Shown one piece after another: positions 1 to 13,500 of a stretch of 64,000 bases of DNA; the first letter of the stretch is position 1, and each line of letters starts with the position of its first letter. The position numbers and the translations under genes are program-made. The notes below the pieces were generated by a model. That model saw nothing but the letters and a program-made list of their open reading frames with translations. It had not been told where the DNA came from and did not search any database. The stretch comes from Enoplolaimus lenunculus. Lineage: Eukaryota > Nematoda > Enoplea > Enoplida > Thoracostomopsidae. The stretch is taken from contig JASANG010001478.1 of assembly GCA_030248215.1 (NCBI GenBank), positions 1 through 64,000 of the forward strand, read 5' to 3'.

Positions 1-722
1 GTTGGAGTGAAATTGACTGTTGGGGTGAAAGCAACCGTTAAGATGAAACCGATTGTTGGGGTGAAACCAACCGTTTGGGTGAAACCGACTGTTGGGGTGA
101 AACCAACCGTTGGGGTGAAACCGACTGTTGGGGTGAAACCAACCGTTGGGGTGAAACCAACCGTTGGGGTGAAATCAACCGTTGGGGTGAAACCAACCGT
201 GCGGGTGAAACCAACCGTTGGGGTGAAACTAACCGTTGCGCTGAAACCAATCGTTGGGGTAAAACCAATCATTGGGGTGAAACCAACGGTTGGGGTGAAA
301 CCAACCGTTGGGTTGAAACTAACCGTTGGGTTGAAACCAACCGTTGGGGTGAAACCAACCGTTGGGGTGAAACCAACCGTTGGGGTGAAACCAACCGTTG
401 GGGTGAAACCAGCCGTTGGGGTGAAACCAACCGTTGGTGTGAAAACAACTGTTGGGGTGAAACCAACCGTTGGGGTGAAACCAACTGTTGGGGTGGAACC
501 AACCGTTGTGGTGAAACCAACCGTTGGGTTGAAACCGACTGTTGGAGTGAAACCAACCGTTGGGGTGAAACCGACTGTTGGGGTGAAACTAACCGTTGGG
601 GTGAAACCGACTGTTGGGGTGAAACCAACCGTTGCGGTGAAACCGACTGTTGGGGTGAAACCAATCGTTGGGGTGAAACCGACAGTTGGGATGAAACCAA
701 CCACAAGCTCTATAAAGTGGTG
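1..722. repeat. 18-bp minisatellite, about 40 copies
   Basis: Tandem array of an 18-bp unit, GTTGGGGTGAAACCAACC, with point variants. It starts at the window edge, so the true left end is unseen. Each unit holds a 5-bp inverted repeat (GTTGG and CCAAC) around a 7-base spacer, so every unit can fold into a small hairpin. Because 18 is a multiple of 3, most frames stay open and give Val-Gly-Val-Lys-Pro-Thr style repeat peptides on both strands. No splice signals or conserved domain support coding. Confidence 0.93.
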
Positions 723-1220
723 AAAGTTACAACCGTTAAATTACATAGCTAACGGGAAAAAAGTGCTGAACCAAAATGGAAAATTTCGTGCACTTTCTGT
801 AACGAGTTTTTTGACCGTAACTACTGAAGGCCACGTTCTTTTCGCAAATCCTTTGGCACAGATATTCCCGACGGACTAGAGTACCAGTGTACAAAATTTA
901 AACGAAATAGGTCTGCTATTACTTGAGTACCAACATGCAAACTAAACTGAAAATACGCACTTGAGAAGCGCGAACCATATATATGAACATATCGTGTTCA
1001 TATGATTCTGTATAAAATACACCCTTGCTATAAATTCCGCTATTATCTGTAACTTACTTTCGCTAAATAGAACGATGATTTAGCATACATTTGATGCTTG
1101 GTATCGTAGTATAAGAGCTGCCTTTCTTGCCAAACTAAAAACAGAGTGTTCATTTCGTTAATGTAACGAATGATCGAAATTTAAAACTTATGTATACGAA
1201 AGTTTTGCATTAATTTTTTG
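723..1220. other. spacer with no recognised gene
   Basis: AT-rich sequence between the minisatellite and a TTAGGC-type repeat remnant. No conserved exon was recognised on either strand. If the ABCG gene continues leftwards, its remaining membrane-helix exons were looked for here and not found with confidence. Confidence 0.5.
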
Positions 1221-1221
1221 T

Positions 1222-1335
1222 GCGTATAGGCTTGAGTTTATGCTTATGCTAAGACTTAGTTATAGGTTTACGCTGAGGCTTATGCTTAGGAATATGCCAC
1301 ATATATACTACTGTTACTCAGGTCAAAGTATTATC
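1222..1335. mobile_element. remnant of TTAGGC-bearing hAT-like MITE
   Basis: Degenerate run of GCTTATGCTTAGG-type words ending in ACTACTGTTAC, the same arrangement as the inner half of better preserved copies elsewhere in the window. Terminal repeats are not complete. Confidence 0.5.
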
Positions 1336-1553
1336 GCGGTAGATTAATGATCACAAACGCCTTTGAACAAGTTACCCTTTTTTGATAAACACTTTCAATA
1401 TATAAATACTACTCTGAACACTATATAAAACAGCTGAAACAGCTTAAACTTTTAAATCGACGTGTTATAGGTTTATATATGTGTTGTGACAACTGTACCG
1501 TTGTCCAGGCGAAGTACGTACTCTTGACTGGATACATTCTGTTTGAAACTAAC

Positions 1554-4500
1554 TTCTGTCGATATTCTGTGCCCAATTTGGCATCAATAACAATGAAACC
1601 AAAACATAAAACAGCCCGACACGATCGTTAATACCGCCTTGAGTAAGTGATAGGTTGAAAAACGCCAAACCGACCACAACTGACAATAAGAGGGAAACGA
1701 ATATTTCACCGGCATAACTCCACGGATTGTTTATGGTAAGAATCCAAAATCGGCTAGAAACGATTACGTAAAAAAATTTTTGGCCAATGTATAGAACAGG
1801 GGCGGAACAGTATTATAAGCGTATTCCTAAGCCTAAGTCTATGTCTAAGGATAAGCGTATGAATGAGCATATTCCTAAGCCTAAGCCTAAGCCAAGCAAA
1901 ACTGGTCTAAAGCTTAAGCTTACTCTATTATAGTCCCACAGAAAAACGTTCCGCCCCTGTTCTTTACATGGTCGAAATTTTTTGCTTGCACAAGACCGGT
2001 GTAAAGTTGAAGTCCTTAGTATTGCATACGAAAGCCCTGGTCTGTAGCCAGCTCAACTTGCTACACGGGCAAAAACCTTTAGGAAGATGGTACAAAAGTT
2101 TTACACGACTGCCATTTGTAAAGAGCGCTAAAATTTTTCTATGACGTTGCTGAGCCCCCCTGCTTACCCTGGCTGCGGACGCTAAAAGCTGTCTAGATTG
2201 CACTGTTACCGTATGTCATTAAACACTTAGCCATGTGACATTGCTTTCCTTACTAATACAACCAAACCATTGTCATTGCGCAACTTGCACGTTGGTAACG
2301 AGGCGGAAGAGCTCCAATTATATTTGAGTTGTTTGTGGATGGTACATCAGTGGACGTATGAACAACAGACCACGCGTTGGTTAAGTGCCGAATGCGTTCC
2401 GATGATTCTTGTGCAGCTTCAGGGCTCAAAACGTCGTGTGTTACAAGATCCACTAAAGTAAATATATACATCAAGTGTAACTGGATATCCGTTTTCGTCT
2501 GCGGTAAAAATCTGTGTCCGTTTTTTCCGTTATAGAAATACCGGTGTCACGAAACATTTTGCACCCCCGTGAAAATATGCCCCCTCGGGCAAATTTTCAC
2601 CAAAAAAATACACCCCCGGGCAAATTTTGATAGAGAAACTTAATGAAAAAGTGCCCCCTTTATAAAAATTTGCCCCCCCCCCCCAAGTAATATAAACTTT
2701 TCGTAACATAAAGCTGCACTACGGCCAGTGGCGGATTCAGAGTGGTGTATTTCCATATACATATCAAACACGTCGAATAAGTTTTTCAAATGCGCGGTTA
2801 CAAGGTTTAATTTTTGCCAAAACCGAACACAATTTTGTACCATGGGTGCGCTTCTGCGCAATTTACTTATACGCAGTATCTCAGCATAAAACAAATCAAC
2901 CCACTATGCAGAGCAAAATGCCGCAATATTTTTGGTCATTGTTATACTTATTCTGAAAAGTGTAACAGTAGTATAAGCATATTCCTATTAAGCCGAAGTA
3001 CAAGATTAATCTAAACCTTAAGCTTACCCTATTATAGTCTGCGAAAAAATGATCCGCTGTCAAAGTATGGAACATATTTATCAGGGTACAACCAGAGCTC
3101 TGCCTCCAGCTTCGACTAAAAACCTACTTCCGGCTCCAGTACAATTTGTGTTGGACATTCCGGCAATTTTGACAGCGAAATTTTCTATTTCACGAAAATT
3201 GAATCGTTCAGTGAGTTTGGTCTTAAGTTTTGGCGCAATTTTTAGGACATTTCAAAACATAAGTTGTCGGCGTCTATAAAAAAGCCCGAAGCAAAATATT
3301 TGACTACAGTTTCCAAGAGCAGCATTTGAAGCAGTATTCGAGAAGTCTGAGATGAAAATACACCACTCTGAACCGTCACTGGTCGTAGTGCAGGGAGGGG
3401 CAAATTTTTATAGAGGGGGCACTATTTGATTAAGTTTCCCTGTAAAAATTTGCGCGGGGAGCATATTTTCACTATCCGTTTTTTACACCCTGGAATCTAG
3501 ATATACCTACATTTAATCAATAAATCCGGGACTGTTTTTGAAATATTGTACGAGCATATGTATAAATAGGCGGTTTGTTTTTATTTTTGTCAAAATTAGT
3601 TTTTAAGTTTACGTCATGAAATATGAAAACAACGGCAAAATGCGTCATTCATCAACTTAAAAATGAGGCGAAAAAAGAGTAAAGCGTAAACGCAAGGAAA
3701 CTAAAGTAAAAAATGCTAAAAATTAAACAGCACACGAATCGCACCTTCCGCCCACACCCGTGGAAATTTTGACTATAAAAAATCTTAGCAAAAGCGCGTC
3801 TGCGTCATATGTTCGTGCCAAAATGTTGGACAATTTAGCGTTAAATTATTCAATAATCAATTTATTGGACTGACGTCAATTTCAATTTTGAAAAACAAAA
3901 TTTTCAAGTATTTAAACCAGTGGATTTGAAAACTGTTACGTTTTCTGAAACATTTCGTTGTTGCTATGGCTCAATCATTCAAGATTTTATATTGACGTTT
4001 CTGAATTAATTCTTTTTGGTTTTACGTTTTCCGTTAAATCATAAGGAGACGCTGTAGAGTGTAACAGTAGTATAAGCATATTCCTAAATCCTAAGCTTTT
4101 TATACACCAGCATACGGATAAACCTACTAAGTCTAGACCTAAGCTTAAGACTTTTAGCAGAATTCCATCCGGAAAAAATATAATCAGAATCGCGGCCGGA
4201 ATTCTATTTCCTAGTCGGAACCGGAATCGGAATTGGAACCAAAATTTTAAATTTTTATGTGCTTGAAAATTTACTTGTTTATTTCAAATGGTAAATCAAA
4301 ACCGTCGCTTATACAGTCTGTGCTTGGTGTCTATCCTCAAAGCCGTTCTTCAGAATCTGGCCCTGCATTTCGCCATTTTCGCGCCTTTGATTGCTTAAAC
4401 CACGTGCGATGTAGTTAGGTTTATACCAAATATAAATTTGCGATATTATTGACAGAAAAAGAGACAACTGAAATTGTTTCAGATCCGCCGCCGAATAAAC

Positions 4501-7500
4501 ACTCAACTTAAATCAGAATCGTAGCAAAATTTTTGCCGGAATTTTATAGCCAAAATCGAAAATCAGCTCGAACCCGGTTTTTATAATAAGCCTATAGCTT
4601 GGGCAGATAAATTTATGAAGTCTACATACTTGAAGGTTTGGAGTATTGCAAACAAACTACATGTCCTCAAAGCAACAGCGTACGATAACGAACGCTGACT
4701 GACAACGCCGGATGACAATGACGTCTTATATTTAGGAAATTACTGTTGCAAATTTATATAAACATAAATGTCTTCCTTTCAAGAAATTTAGATGCTTTTG
4801 TTACCACCTCCAAATGTTGTATCAGTAACATTTTACGTTAAAGGAATTGTTTTCTAAAAATTGTCATCACAAAGTAATTATTGTCAAATTTAAACGCCTT
4901 AACGCCTTAATCAAAATATGATCCTGAAAATTGTAATAATCGCCGTGCAGTTAGTAGTAGCGACCTGCATTTCAGCTCAACAATGCTACGAATCCGTGTT
5001 TCGCCGTGGAAGTCGTGGTGATTGCGTTAAATTGGTCCAGACAGCGCTATCAATTTCTGCCGATGGAATCTTTGGACGCCAAACCGAAGCATCAGTGATG
5101 GCATTCCAGCGACGCAGCGGACTCACCGCAGACGGAATTGTGGGACCATTAACCTGGAATAAATTGTCTCCATCGAGCGATGAAAGCATCTCAACTAGTT
5201 CTGAGTTGAACGGACTTTCAGCAAACCACTGCGGTTGTCATTATGAACCGGCGTATAACTGTACTGGAGGTCCAACTCAAGGAGCTAAAAACTTGTTGAA
5301 ATGGATCGAAGCAAACTATCAGGGGCATAGCGGGGGAATCTATAATTGTCGCAGTATCGTTGGAGGTAGCGATCCGAGCTTGCATGCCGAAGGTCGCGCA
5401 GTTGATTGGATGTGTTCAAAACAGGTTGGCGATAAACTGTTTAGCGATTTGCACGCAATTGCATGCGACTTGGGCATTTCAGAAGTAATCTGGGATCGCA
5501 AGCGGTGGTCTGTCAGTCGCGGGCTGCGATCTTATAACGGCAAAAATCCTCACACTGACCACGTTCATATTGGACTCAATCGTTGTGGAGCAAAAAATCT
5601 TCGCTTTAATTAAAATGACATTGGAATGGCTTTAAAATAGCTTGTTATTTTGAGATTGTGTAATTGTAATTTCCTTAAATAGCGCGATTCCATATGTCCA
5701 GCTATAACAGTTAATGTATCTCAGGCAGCTTTGTACCCGGCTCAGTTTTCTAGGTTTGTCTCTTCAGCAGTCGTAAACTGTATTTAAGCTTATATTTAGA
5801 TTTGATGATAATAGAATGTAAAGTCGTTTTAGTATTAAATTTGACTTGTGATAGCAGCAGTTCAGTGTAGCAGATTCTTGCAACTTTATTCCAAACTGGT
5901 GTTTAAATTTTCCAAGCTTTTGTTTTATTGAGTTGTTTATTGCAACTATAATACCTAATATATATGTTGTCAATATACCTACGTACGTATATATCCAAAT
6001 GGAAAGAAAAATTCTGTGTGAATTCGCAATATTTTGCACAGAAGCCCCCGTTTTCAAACATCAATTTCACAGAAAAATTGTGTCAAAGATTTTAAACGTT
6101 CAAATTTGTCATTTAGGTTTTTGTAACGTAAATCGAGCGACTAACATCAGCGCACTGTAAAATTACACAACTGTATTTTAAACGCAGAAGAAAAATAGTG
6201 GCATGTAAGTTGAGCAGTATGTAAAGGAACTTTGTGCCTTTGTGCCACGGGTAAGAAAATTAAAATTTCAGCGGGTAAAACGCGGCCCAGGTAAAAAATC
6301 TTTACCCACTTACACATCAAATAAACCGCACATTAGTGTTATGCAATTTACCATTTTTTACTGGCCTGCCGGCTGGCCGGTTGTTGGCTAGCGGCCGACC
6401 AATATACAAATTTTAAAAATTATCAAGCATTTATATAATGGTATATACTTTGGCGTTATTGACAACATACTGTTATATCGGTAAACGTTTGCTGAACACA
6501 CAGTAAACAATATTTCTGCTACAGACAACGCATAAAAACAGTAAATTTCAATTCATTGAAGGCAATATTATCAACGTACCATAGTAATCACATGGATTTT
6601 TGAACAGTGGGCATGGAAACCCTAACGATTCAAAGTATTGTACCATTTGTGATGATTTTCCAAAGTATACCATTCGTCCAGAAGCAATGAACATAACTAA
6701 AAATTTGAATTGTAAATGTATCCTTTTCTGGGTTAAAATTGAAATCGTTGTTCAATACAAAATTGATTTCGAAATTTTGACAAAAGAAATGATGATAAAG
6801 AGCAATCCATAACACGGCCAATGTAAAGAACAGGGGCGTAACAGTATAAGCATATTCCTATGCCTAAGCCTACGCTTGAGCCGAAGTCTAAGCGAAAGAA
6901 TGACCATATTCCTAAGCCTAAGCCTAAGCCTAAGCCTAAGAGAAGCAAAAAAGTTAGTCTAAAGCTTAAACTTTATTCTATTGCAGTCACACAGAAAAAC
7001 GTTCCGCCCCCGATCTTTATATGACCCAATATATTAATCTACAAATATTGCAATAATGTACCTTTATGAAACATCGTTAGCAGATCTAACGTTGGTGGTT
7101 TACAGGCCATAATTACAATACGGTTCAACTTTAAAGCCCAGTCGCGTAAGTAATCAACTAAGAACGCAGCATCGTATAAATCCATGTGAGATGTTATGTC
7201 GCTCAGTAGAATCATGTCTAAAAAGATATAGGCTTTCGTCATTAATACTATACAAACAGACCCACACGACTTGAGCAATTCCATAACCGTTTCTGCTCAG
7301 TGCCGTCAATCGGCTGAATCTACATAAATATATCGGCCAATGTATAGCACAGGGGCTTCCAGTTTTCCATGGTGGAAAACTTATAACCTGGAGTGCAGCG
7401 CAGCCACTCCTGTATGACGGCTAAATTTTCCGCTGATTTGGTAGGAAAATTAAAAAAATTTAATGCCTAGATTTTACTCTGGGTTGGTAGGGAAATCTGA

Positions 7501-10500
7501 AGCATAGGTTTTGGTTGGAAAACGGGAAAACTGGAAAATTCTAATGCCTTGATTTTCCCCTGGGTTGGTAGGGAAAATCTGAAGCATAGGTTTTGGATGG
7601 AAAACGGGAAAAGTGTAAAATTCTAATGCCTAGATTTTCCCCCTGGGTTGGTAGGGAAAATCTGAAGCACAGGTTTTGGTTGCAAAACGGGAAAAGTGGA
7701 AAATTCTAATGCCTAGATTTTTACCCTGGGTTGGTAGGGAAAATTTGAAGCATAGGTTTTGGTTGGAAAACAGGAAAAGTGGAAAATTGAAATGTCTAGA
7801 TACTTTCTTGGTTAGTAAGAGAAATCTAAAGCGATGGTTGGAAAACGGGAAAAGTGGAAAATTCAAGCGTAGGCATAGATTTTGGTTGGAAAACGGGAAA
7901 ACTAGAAAATTCTAATGCCTAGATTTTTCCCCTGGATTGGTAACGAAAATCTGAAGCATAGGTTTTGGTTGGAAAACGGGAAAAGTGGAAAATTCTAATG
8001 CCTGGATTTTCTCGCTGGGTTGGTAGGGAAAATCTGAAGCATACGTTTTGATTGGAAAATGGGAAAAGTGGAAAATTCTAATGCCTAGATTTTTTCGCTG
8101 GGTTGGTAGGGAAAACATGAAGCAAAGGTTTCGGTTGGAAAACGGGAAAAGTGGAAAATTTTAATGCTTAGATTTACCTTGGCTTGGTAGGAAAAATCTG
8201 AAGTATAGATTTTGGTTGGAAAACGGGAAAAGTGGAAAATTTAAAGGCCTAGATTTACCTTAGGTTGGTAGGGAAAATCTGAAGCATAGGTTTTGGTTGG
8301 AAAACGGGAAAAGTGGAAAATTTAAAGGCCTAGATGTACCTTAGGTTGGTAGGGAAAATCTGAAGAATAGGTTTTGATTGGAAAACGGGAAAAGTGGAAA
8401 ATTTAAAGGCCTAGATTTACCTTAGGTTGGTAGGCAAAATCTGAAGCATAGGTTTTGGTTGGAAAACGGGAAAAGTGGAAAATTTCAAGGCCTAGATTTA
8501 CCTTCGGTTGGTAGGGAAAATCGGAAGCAGAGGTTTTGGTAGGAAAATGGGAAAAGTGGAAAATTTAAAGACCTAGATTTACCTTAGGTTTGTAGGGAAA
8601 ATCTGAAGCATAGGTTTTGGTTGGAAAACAGGAAAAGTGGAAAACTTAAAGGCCTAGATTTACCTTTGGTTGGTAGGGAAAATATGAAGCATAGGTTTTG
8701 GTTGGAAAACGGGAAAAGTGGAAAATTTAAAGGCCTAGATTTACCTTAGGTTGGTACGGAAAATCTGAAGCATAGGTTTTGGTTTGAAAACGGGAAAAGT
8801 GGAAAATTTCAAGGCCTAGATTTACCTTCGGTTGGTAGGGAAAATCTGAAGCATAGGTTTTGGTAGGAAAATGGGAAAAGTGGAAAATTTAAAGACCTAG
8901 ATTTACATTAGGTTTGTAGGGAAAATCTGAAGCATAGGTTTTGGTTGAAAAACAGGAAAAGTGGAAAACTTAAAGGCCTAGATTTACGTTTGGTTGGTAG
9001 GAAAATCTGAAGCATAGGTTTTGGTTGGAAAATGGGAAAAGTGGAAAATTTAAAGGCCTAGATTTTTATCCTGGGTTGCTAAGGAAAACCTGAAGCAAAG
9101 GTTTCGGTTGGAAAACGGGAAAAGTGGAAAATTCTAATGCCTAGATTTTTTCGCTGGGTTGGTAGGGAAAACATGAAGCAAAGGTTTCGGTTGGAAAACG
9201 GGAAAAGTGGAAAATTTTAATGCTTAGATTTACCTTGGCTTGGTAGGAAAAATCTGAAGTATAGATTTTGGTTGGAAAACGGGAAAAGTGGAAAATTTAA
9301 AGGCCTAGATTTACCTTAGGTTGGTAGGGAAAATCTGAAGCATAGGTTTTGGTTGGAAAACGGGAAAAGTGGAAAATTTAAAGGCCTAGATGTACCTTAG
9401 GTTGGTAGGGAAAATCTGAAGAATAGGTTTTGATTGGAAAACGGGAAAAGTGGAAAATTTAAAGGCCTAGATTTACCTTAGGTTGGTAGGCAAAATCTGA
9501 AGCATAGGTTTTGGTTGGAAAACGGGAAAAGTGGAATATTTCAAGGCCTAGATTTACCTTCGGTTGGTAGGGAAAATCTGAAGCATAGGTTTTGGTAGGA
9601 AAATGGGAAAAGTGGAAAATTTAAAGACCTAGATTTACCTTAGGTTTGTAGGGAAAATCTGAAGCATAGGTTTTGGTTGGAAAATAGGAAAAGTGGAAAA
9701 TTTAAAGGCCTAGATTTACCTTAGGTTGGTAGGGAAAATCTGAAGTATAGGTTTTGGTTGGAAAACGGGAAAAGTGGAAAATTTAAAGGCCTAGATTTAC
9801 CTTAGGTTGGTAGGGAAAATCTGAAGCATAGGTTTTGGTAGGAAAATGGGAAAAGTGGAAAATTTTAAGACCTAGATTTACCTTAGGTTTGTAGGGAAAA
9901 TCTGAAGCATAGGTTTTGGTAGGAAAATGGGAAAAGTGGAAAATTTAAAGACCTAGATTTACCTTAGGTTTGTAGGGAAAATCTGAAGCATAGGTTTTGG
10001 TTGGAAAACAGGAAAAGTGGAAAACTTAAAGGCCTAGATTTACGTTTGGTTGGTAGGGAAAATCTGAAGCATAGGTTTTGGTTGGAAAATGGGAAAAGTG
10101 GAAAATTTAAAGGCCTAGATTTACCTTAGGTTGGTAGGGAAAATATGAAGCATAGGTTTTGGTTGGAAAATAGGAAAAGTGGAAAATTTAAAGGCCTAGA
10201 TTTACCTTAGGTTGGTAGGGAAAATCTGAAGTATAGGTTTTGGTTGGAAAACGGGAAAAGTGGAAAATTTAAAGGCCTAGATTTACCTTAGGTTGGTAGG
10301 GAAAATCTGAAGCATAGGTTTTGGTTGGAAAACGGGAAAAGTTGAAAATCTAAAGGCCTAGATTTACCTTAGGTTGGTAGGGAAAATCTGAAGCATAGGT
10401 TTTGGTTGGAAAACGGGAAAAGTGGAAAATTTAAAGGCCTAGATTTACCTTCGGTTGGTAGGGAAAATCTGAAGCATAGGTTTTGGTTGGAAAATGGGAA

Positions 10501-13500
10501 AACTGGAAAATTTAAAGACCTAGATTTACCCTGGGTTGGTGGGGAATATCTGAAGCATAGGTTTTGGTTGGAAAACGGGAAAAGTTGAAAATTTTAATGC
10601 CTAGACTTACCCTGGCTTGGTAAAGAAAATCTGAAGCATAGGTTTTGGTTGAAAACGGGAAAAGTGGAAAATTTAAAGGCCTAGATTCACCTTAGGTTGG
10701 TAGGGAAAATATGAAGCATAGGTTTTGTTGAAAAATGGGAAAAGTGGAAAATTTAAGCGCCTAGATTTACCCTGGGTTGGAAGTCAGCGACGACCAAATT
10801 TGATAAATTTAAGTTTCCTCGGCTTTCCTGGTCATAGCCAACAACGTCTTTAAAACAAATTAAAACTTTTTTACTACCTTAAGCCGTCACTCAAAGCGTC
10901 GACTTTGTTAACAGACTTATGTTCTGATAATACTGGGCCACTCGGTGGTATCTTGTTTTGACCAATCTTGTGCTGGGACTATCATAATCTGATATACTTA
11001 ATAGTCATGTATTATTTCGGGTAAATGCTCTGCTCATTTAGGTTTAACTGTGTAAAGTAGATTTTGTTTATTGCACTGTTCCGCTCCGCGGTTTCTTGTT
11101 TTGACTAGTGTCGAAATATATTGCCTGTTAGTTTGTAGGATGCAACCGGAGGTGAAACATGCCAGATCCGGAGCCGGAAGTGAACAAAAGTAGCCGGAAC
11201 CGGAGATGATGCCGCAGGTGAGGTGAAATCAGGTCATTGAAATGATATTTAACTTGTTAATTTTAGCAAATATCTGCTATGTGTTGTTAAATCGTTCCAT
11301 TGGAATTTTCTACTTTTCCCATTTTCCAAACAAAACCTATGCTTTAGATTTTCAGTTCTAACCAAGGAAAAATCTAGACGTAGAAATTTTCCACTTTTCC
11401 CGTTTTAAAAACAAAACCAATGCTTCAGAATTTTCCTACCAACCCAGTGTAAATTTAGGCGTTTAAATTTTCCAATTTTCCCGTTTTCCAACCAAAACGT
11501 ATGCTGCAGATTTTCCCTACCAACCAAGGGAAAATCTAGGCGTTTAAATTTTCCACTTTTCCCATTTTTCCAACCAAAACCTATGCTTCAAATTTTCCCT
11601 ACCAACCCAGGAATAATGTAAGCTTTTAAAATTTCCACTTTTCCCGTTTTCCAAACAAAGTTTTACACTACAGATTTTCCCTACCAACCAAGGGAAAATC
11701 AAGGCGTTCAAATTTTCCACTTTTCCCGTTTTCCAACCAAAACCTATGCTTCAAGTTTTCCCTACCAACCCAGGAATAATGTAAGCTTTTAAATTTTCCA
11801 CTTTTCCCGTTTTCCAAACAAACTTTACACTACAGATTTTCCCTACCGAACCAGGGAATATGCAGGCTTATGAATTTTCCACCTTTCCACAGCAAAACCT
11901 ATGCCCGCGATTTTTCCTACCAACCAGTGAAAAATCAGGTCGTCATACAGGAGTGGCTGCGATGCACTCCTGGTCGTAAGTTTTCCACCCTGGAAAAGTG
12001 GAAGCCCCTGATCTATACATGGGCCAATATATCATTAAAACTACATTTTCCTAAGCAAATTTATGTCCACGTACTTAATAAGCCTCAATGTCGAACCGTT
12101 TTCCATTGCCATACTTAAAAACCTTGTGATGATAGGTGCTCAAATCCGGCCGACTCCTGATTAAAATAAGACTATGAACCTAAAGACACTGAGCAAACTA
12201 TACATGCTAATTAGTTAATAGCTAAGTAATTTCAAAATGTGGCAAATAGTAAAAGATAGATTTAAACTTATCGCAACTGAAAACCCAACTGTTCACTGCG
12301 CACAAATGCTTCTGAGGTGATATTTCATTAGAATGATGCCCTATCGCTGGTATAACTTACATAGCTAATATGTGAATCAGTGAGTATCTATGTATTCAAA
12401 TATCCGTTTTAATAGAGTAATGGAATATTTTATTTAAATTTCTCGTCACCAAATCCTCCGTAATGCTGAAATCAGACAGCTTGCAAACCTTAAAATTAGT
12501 GATATAACGTATAAGTCGATATTTAGGCAAAGTTAAATATTTAAATTAGCCTGTAGCTAAATCAACAACTTTGAATTTAATAATCCATTACAAGACAAAA
12601 ATCGCACGGTATAGGTCTTCAATTTTAAAATAGTTCATCAAAATCCGTTCGGCGGTTGTTAAGATTCCGGTTGTACGAACAAACAACTGACAGGCACCTT
12701 TGCGCCTCCGATCACAGACACATATACGTAACGGTTCGCGTGGACTCCGAGCATCGCTCGAAAATTCGCTGTGCTCAATTATTAAGCGCGTTTTTTATAT
12801 ATCATAAGCTTAGCCAAAATTTAGCTTCGGGAAAGATTACGCTCTTGTAAAAACTACCACAGGTGGTTTTAAAGTAAGCGATGAAAATTTGTGTAAAAGA
12901 GTTACCGATTAGTGCACTGCAAAAAATGGTGGATCAAATTGGACTCTCTCCGAAATAGGCTTTTCAAGACGGGTTTTTTTATTTTTCAAAAAATTTCGTG
13001 TTCCATGAATACAAAAAAGACACCTTGGCCGGTTTTCCAAAACCCTACTAAGTACGACTTAGTACTTAAGTACCTACGTGTTAAGTAATTGCTTATTTTT
13101 TCGTTTTTAAGAGTGTACTTACTTAAATTAAGTATTAAGTACTTCAGTCGCGGACTAAATTTGATTAAACAACAAATATACCATTCAGGCATACTAACCT
13201 TGGTCAAATTGAAACTGTAGACTATTGATCCCTCTTCAATATAAAATAAATCTATTACTTTCTTGTTATGACAATGGCTGACATTTCTCGTTGATTTGTT
13301 TTTGCTCGAAAATTTAAGTATTTACGTAAGTCGGCGCTTAAGTAATTACTAAAGTATAACTTAAGTAAATACTTATGTAAGATGTCAGAAACCCCACCTT
13401 TAACTATAAACAGTCCTTAGATCCATATCCCTTGACTGCGTACTTACTGTCTCTAAAAAACGTATTGTTTGGATTTAACGAACAATTTTTATCGAAATAT

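Larger units (their letters stand above)
7335..12025. mobile_element. 4.7-kb hAT-like fold-back element carrying inverted minisatellite arms
   Basis: Ends match as inverted repeats over about 100 bp (GGCCAATGTATAG, then CAGGGGCTTCCA, then AGGAGTG...CAGCCACTCCTG). A perfect 8-bp duplication AATATATC flanks it (7327-7334 and 12026-12033), as expected of hAT. The outer terminal sequence is shared with the small TTAGGC-type MITEs, so the same transposase probably mobilised both. The interior is a long left array and a short right array of the same minisatellite in opposite orientation, separated by about 0.5 kb of unique DNA. No transposase is encoded. It sits in the ABCG intron between exons 14800-14683 and 7217-7062. 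Confidence 0.88.

Noticed and set aside
7-752. Long open frames encoding VGVKPT or WGETNR repeats
   Set aside because: They exist on both strands and in several frames because the repeat unit is 18 bp; no start context, splice site or domain.
1964-2203. Possible extra ABCG exon (TVQSRQLLASAAR) on the minus strand
   Set aside because: It has a good donor but no fitting acceptor or phase; a direct join of 2452-2260 with 1753-1554 keeps phase and gives a better match.
7445-10785. CRISPR-like array
   Set aside because: Units are contiguous without unique spacers and the setting is eukaryotic; it is a minisatellite.
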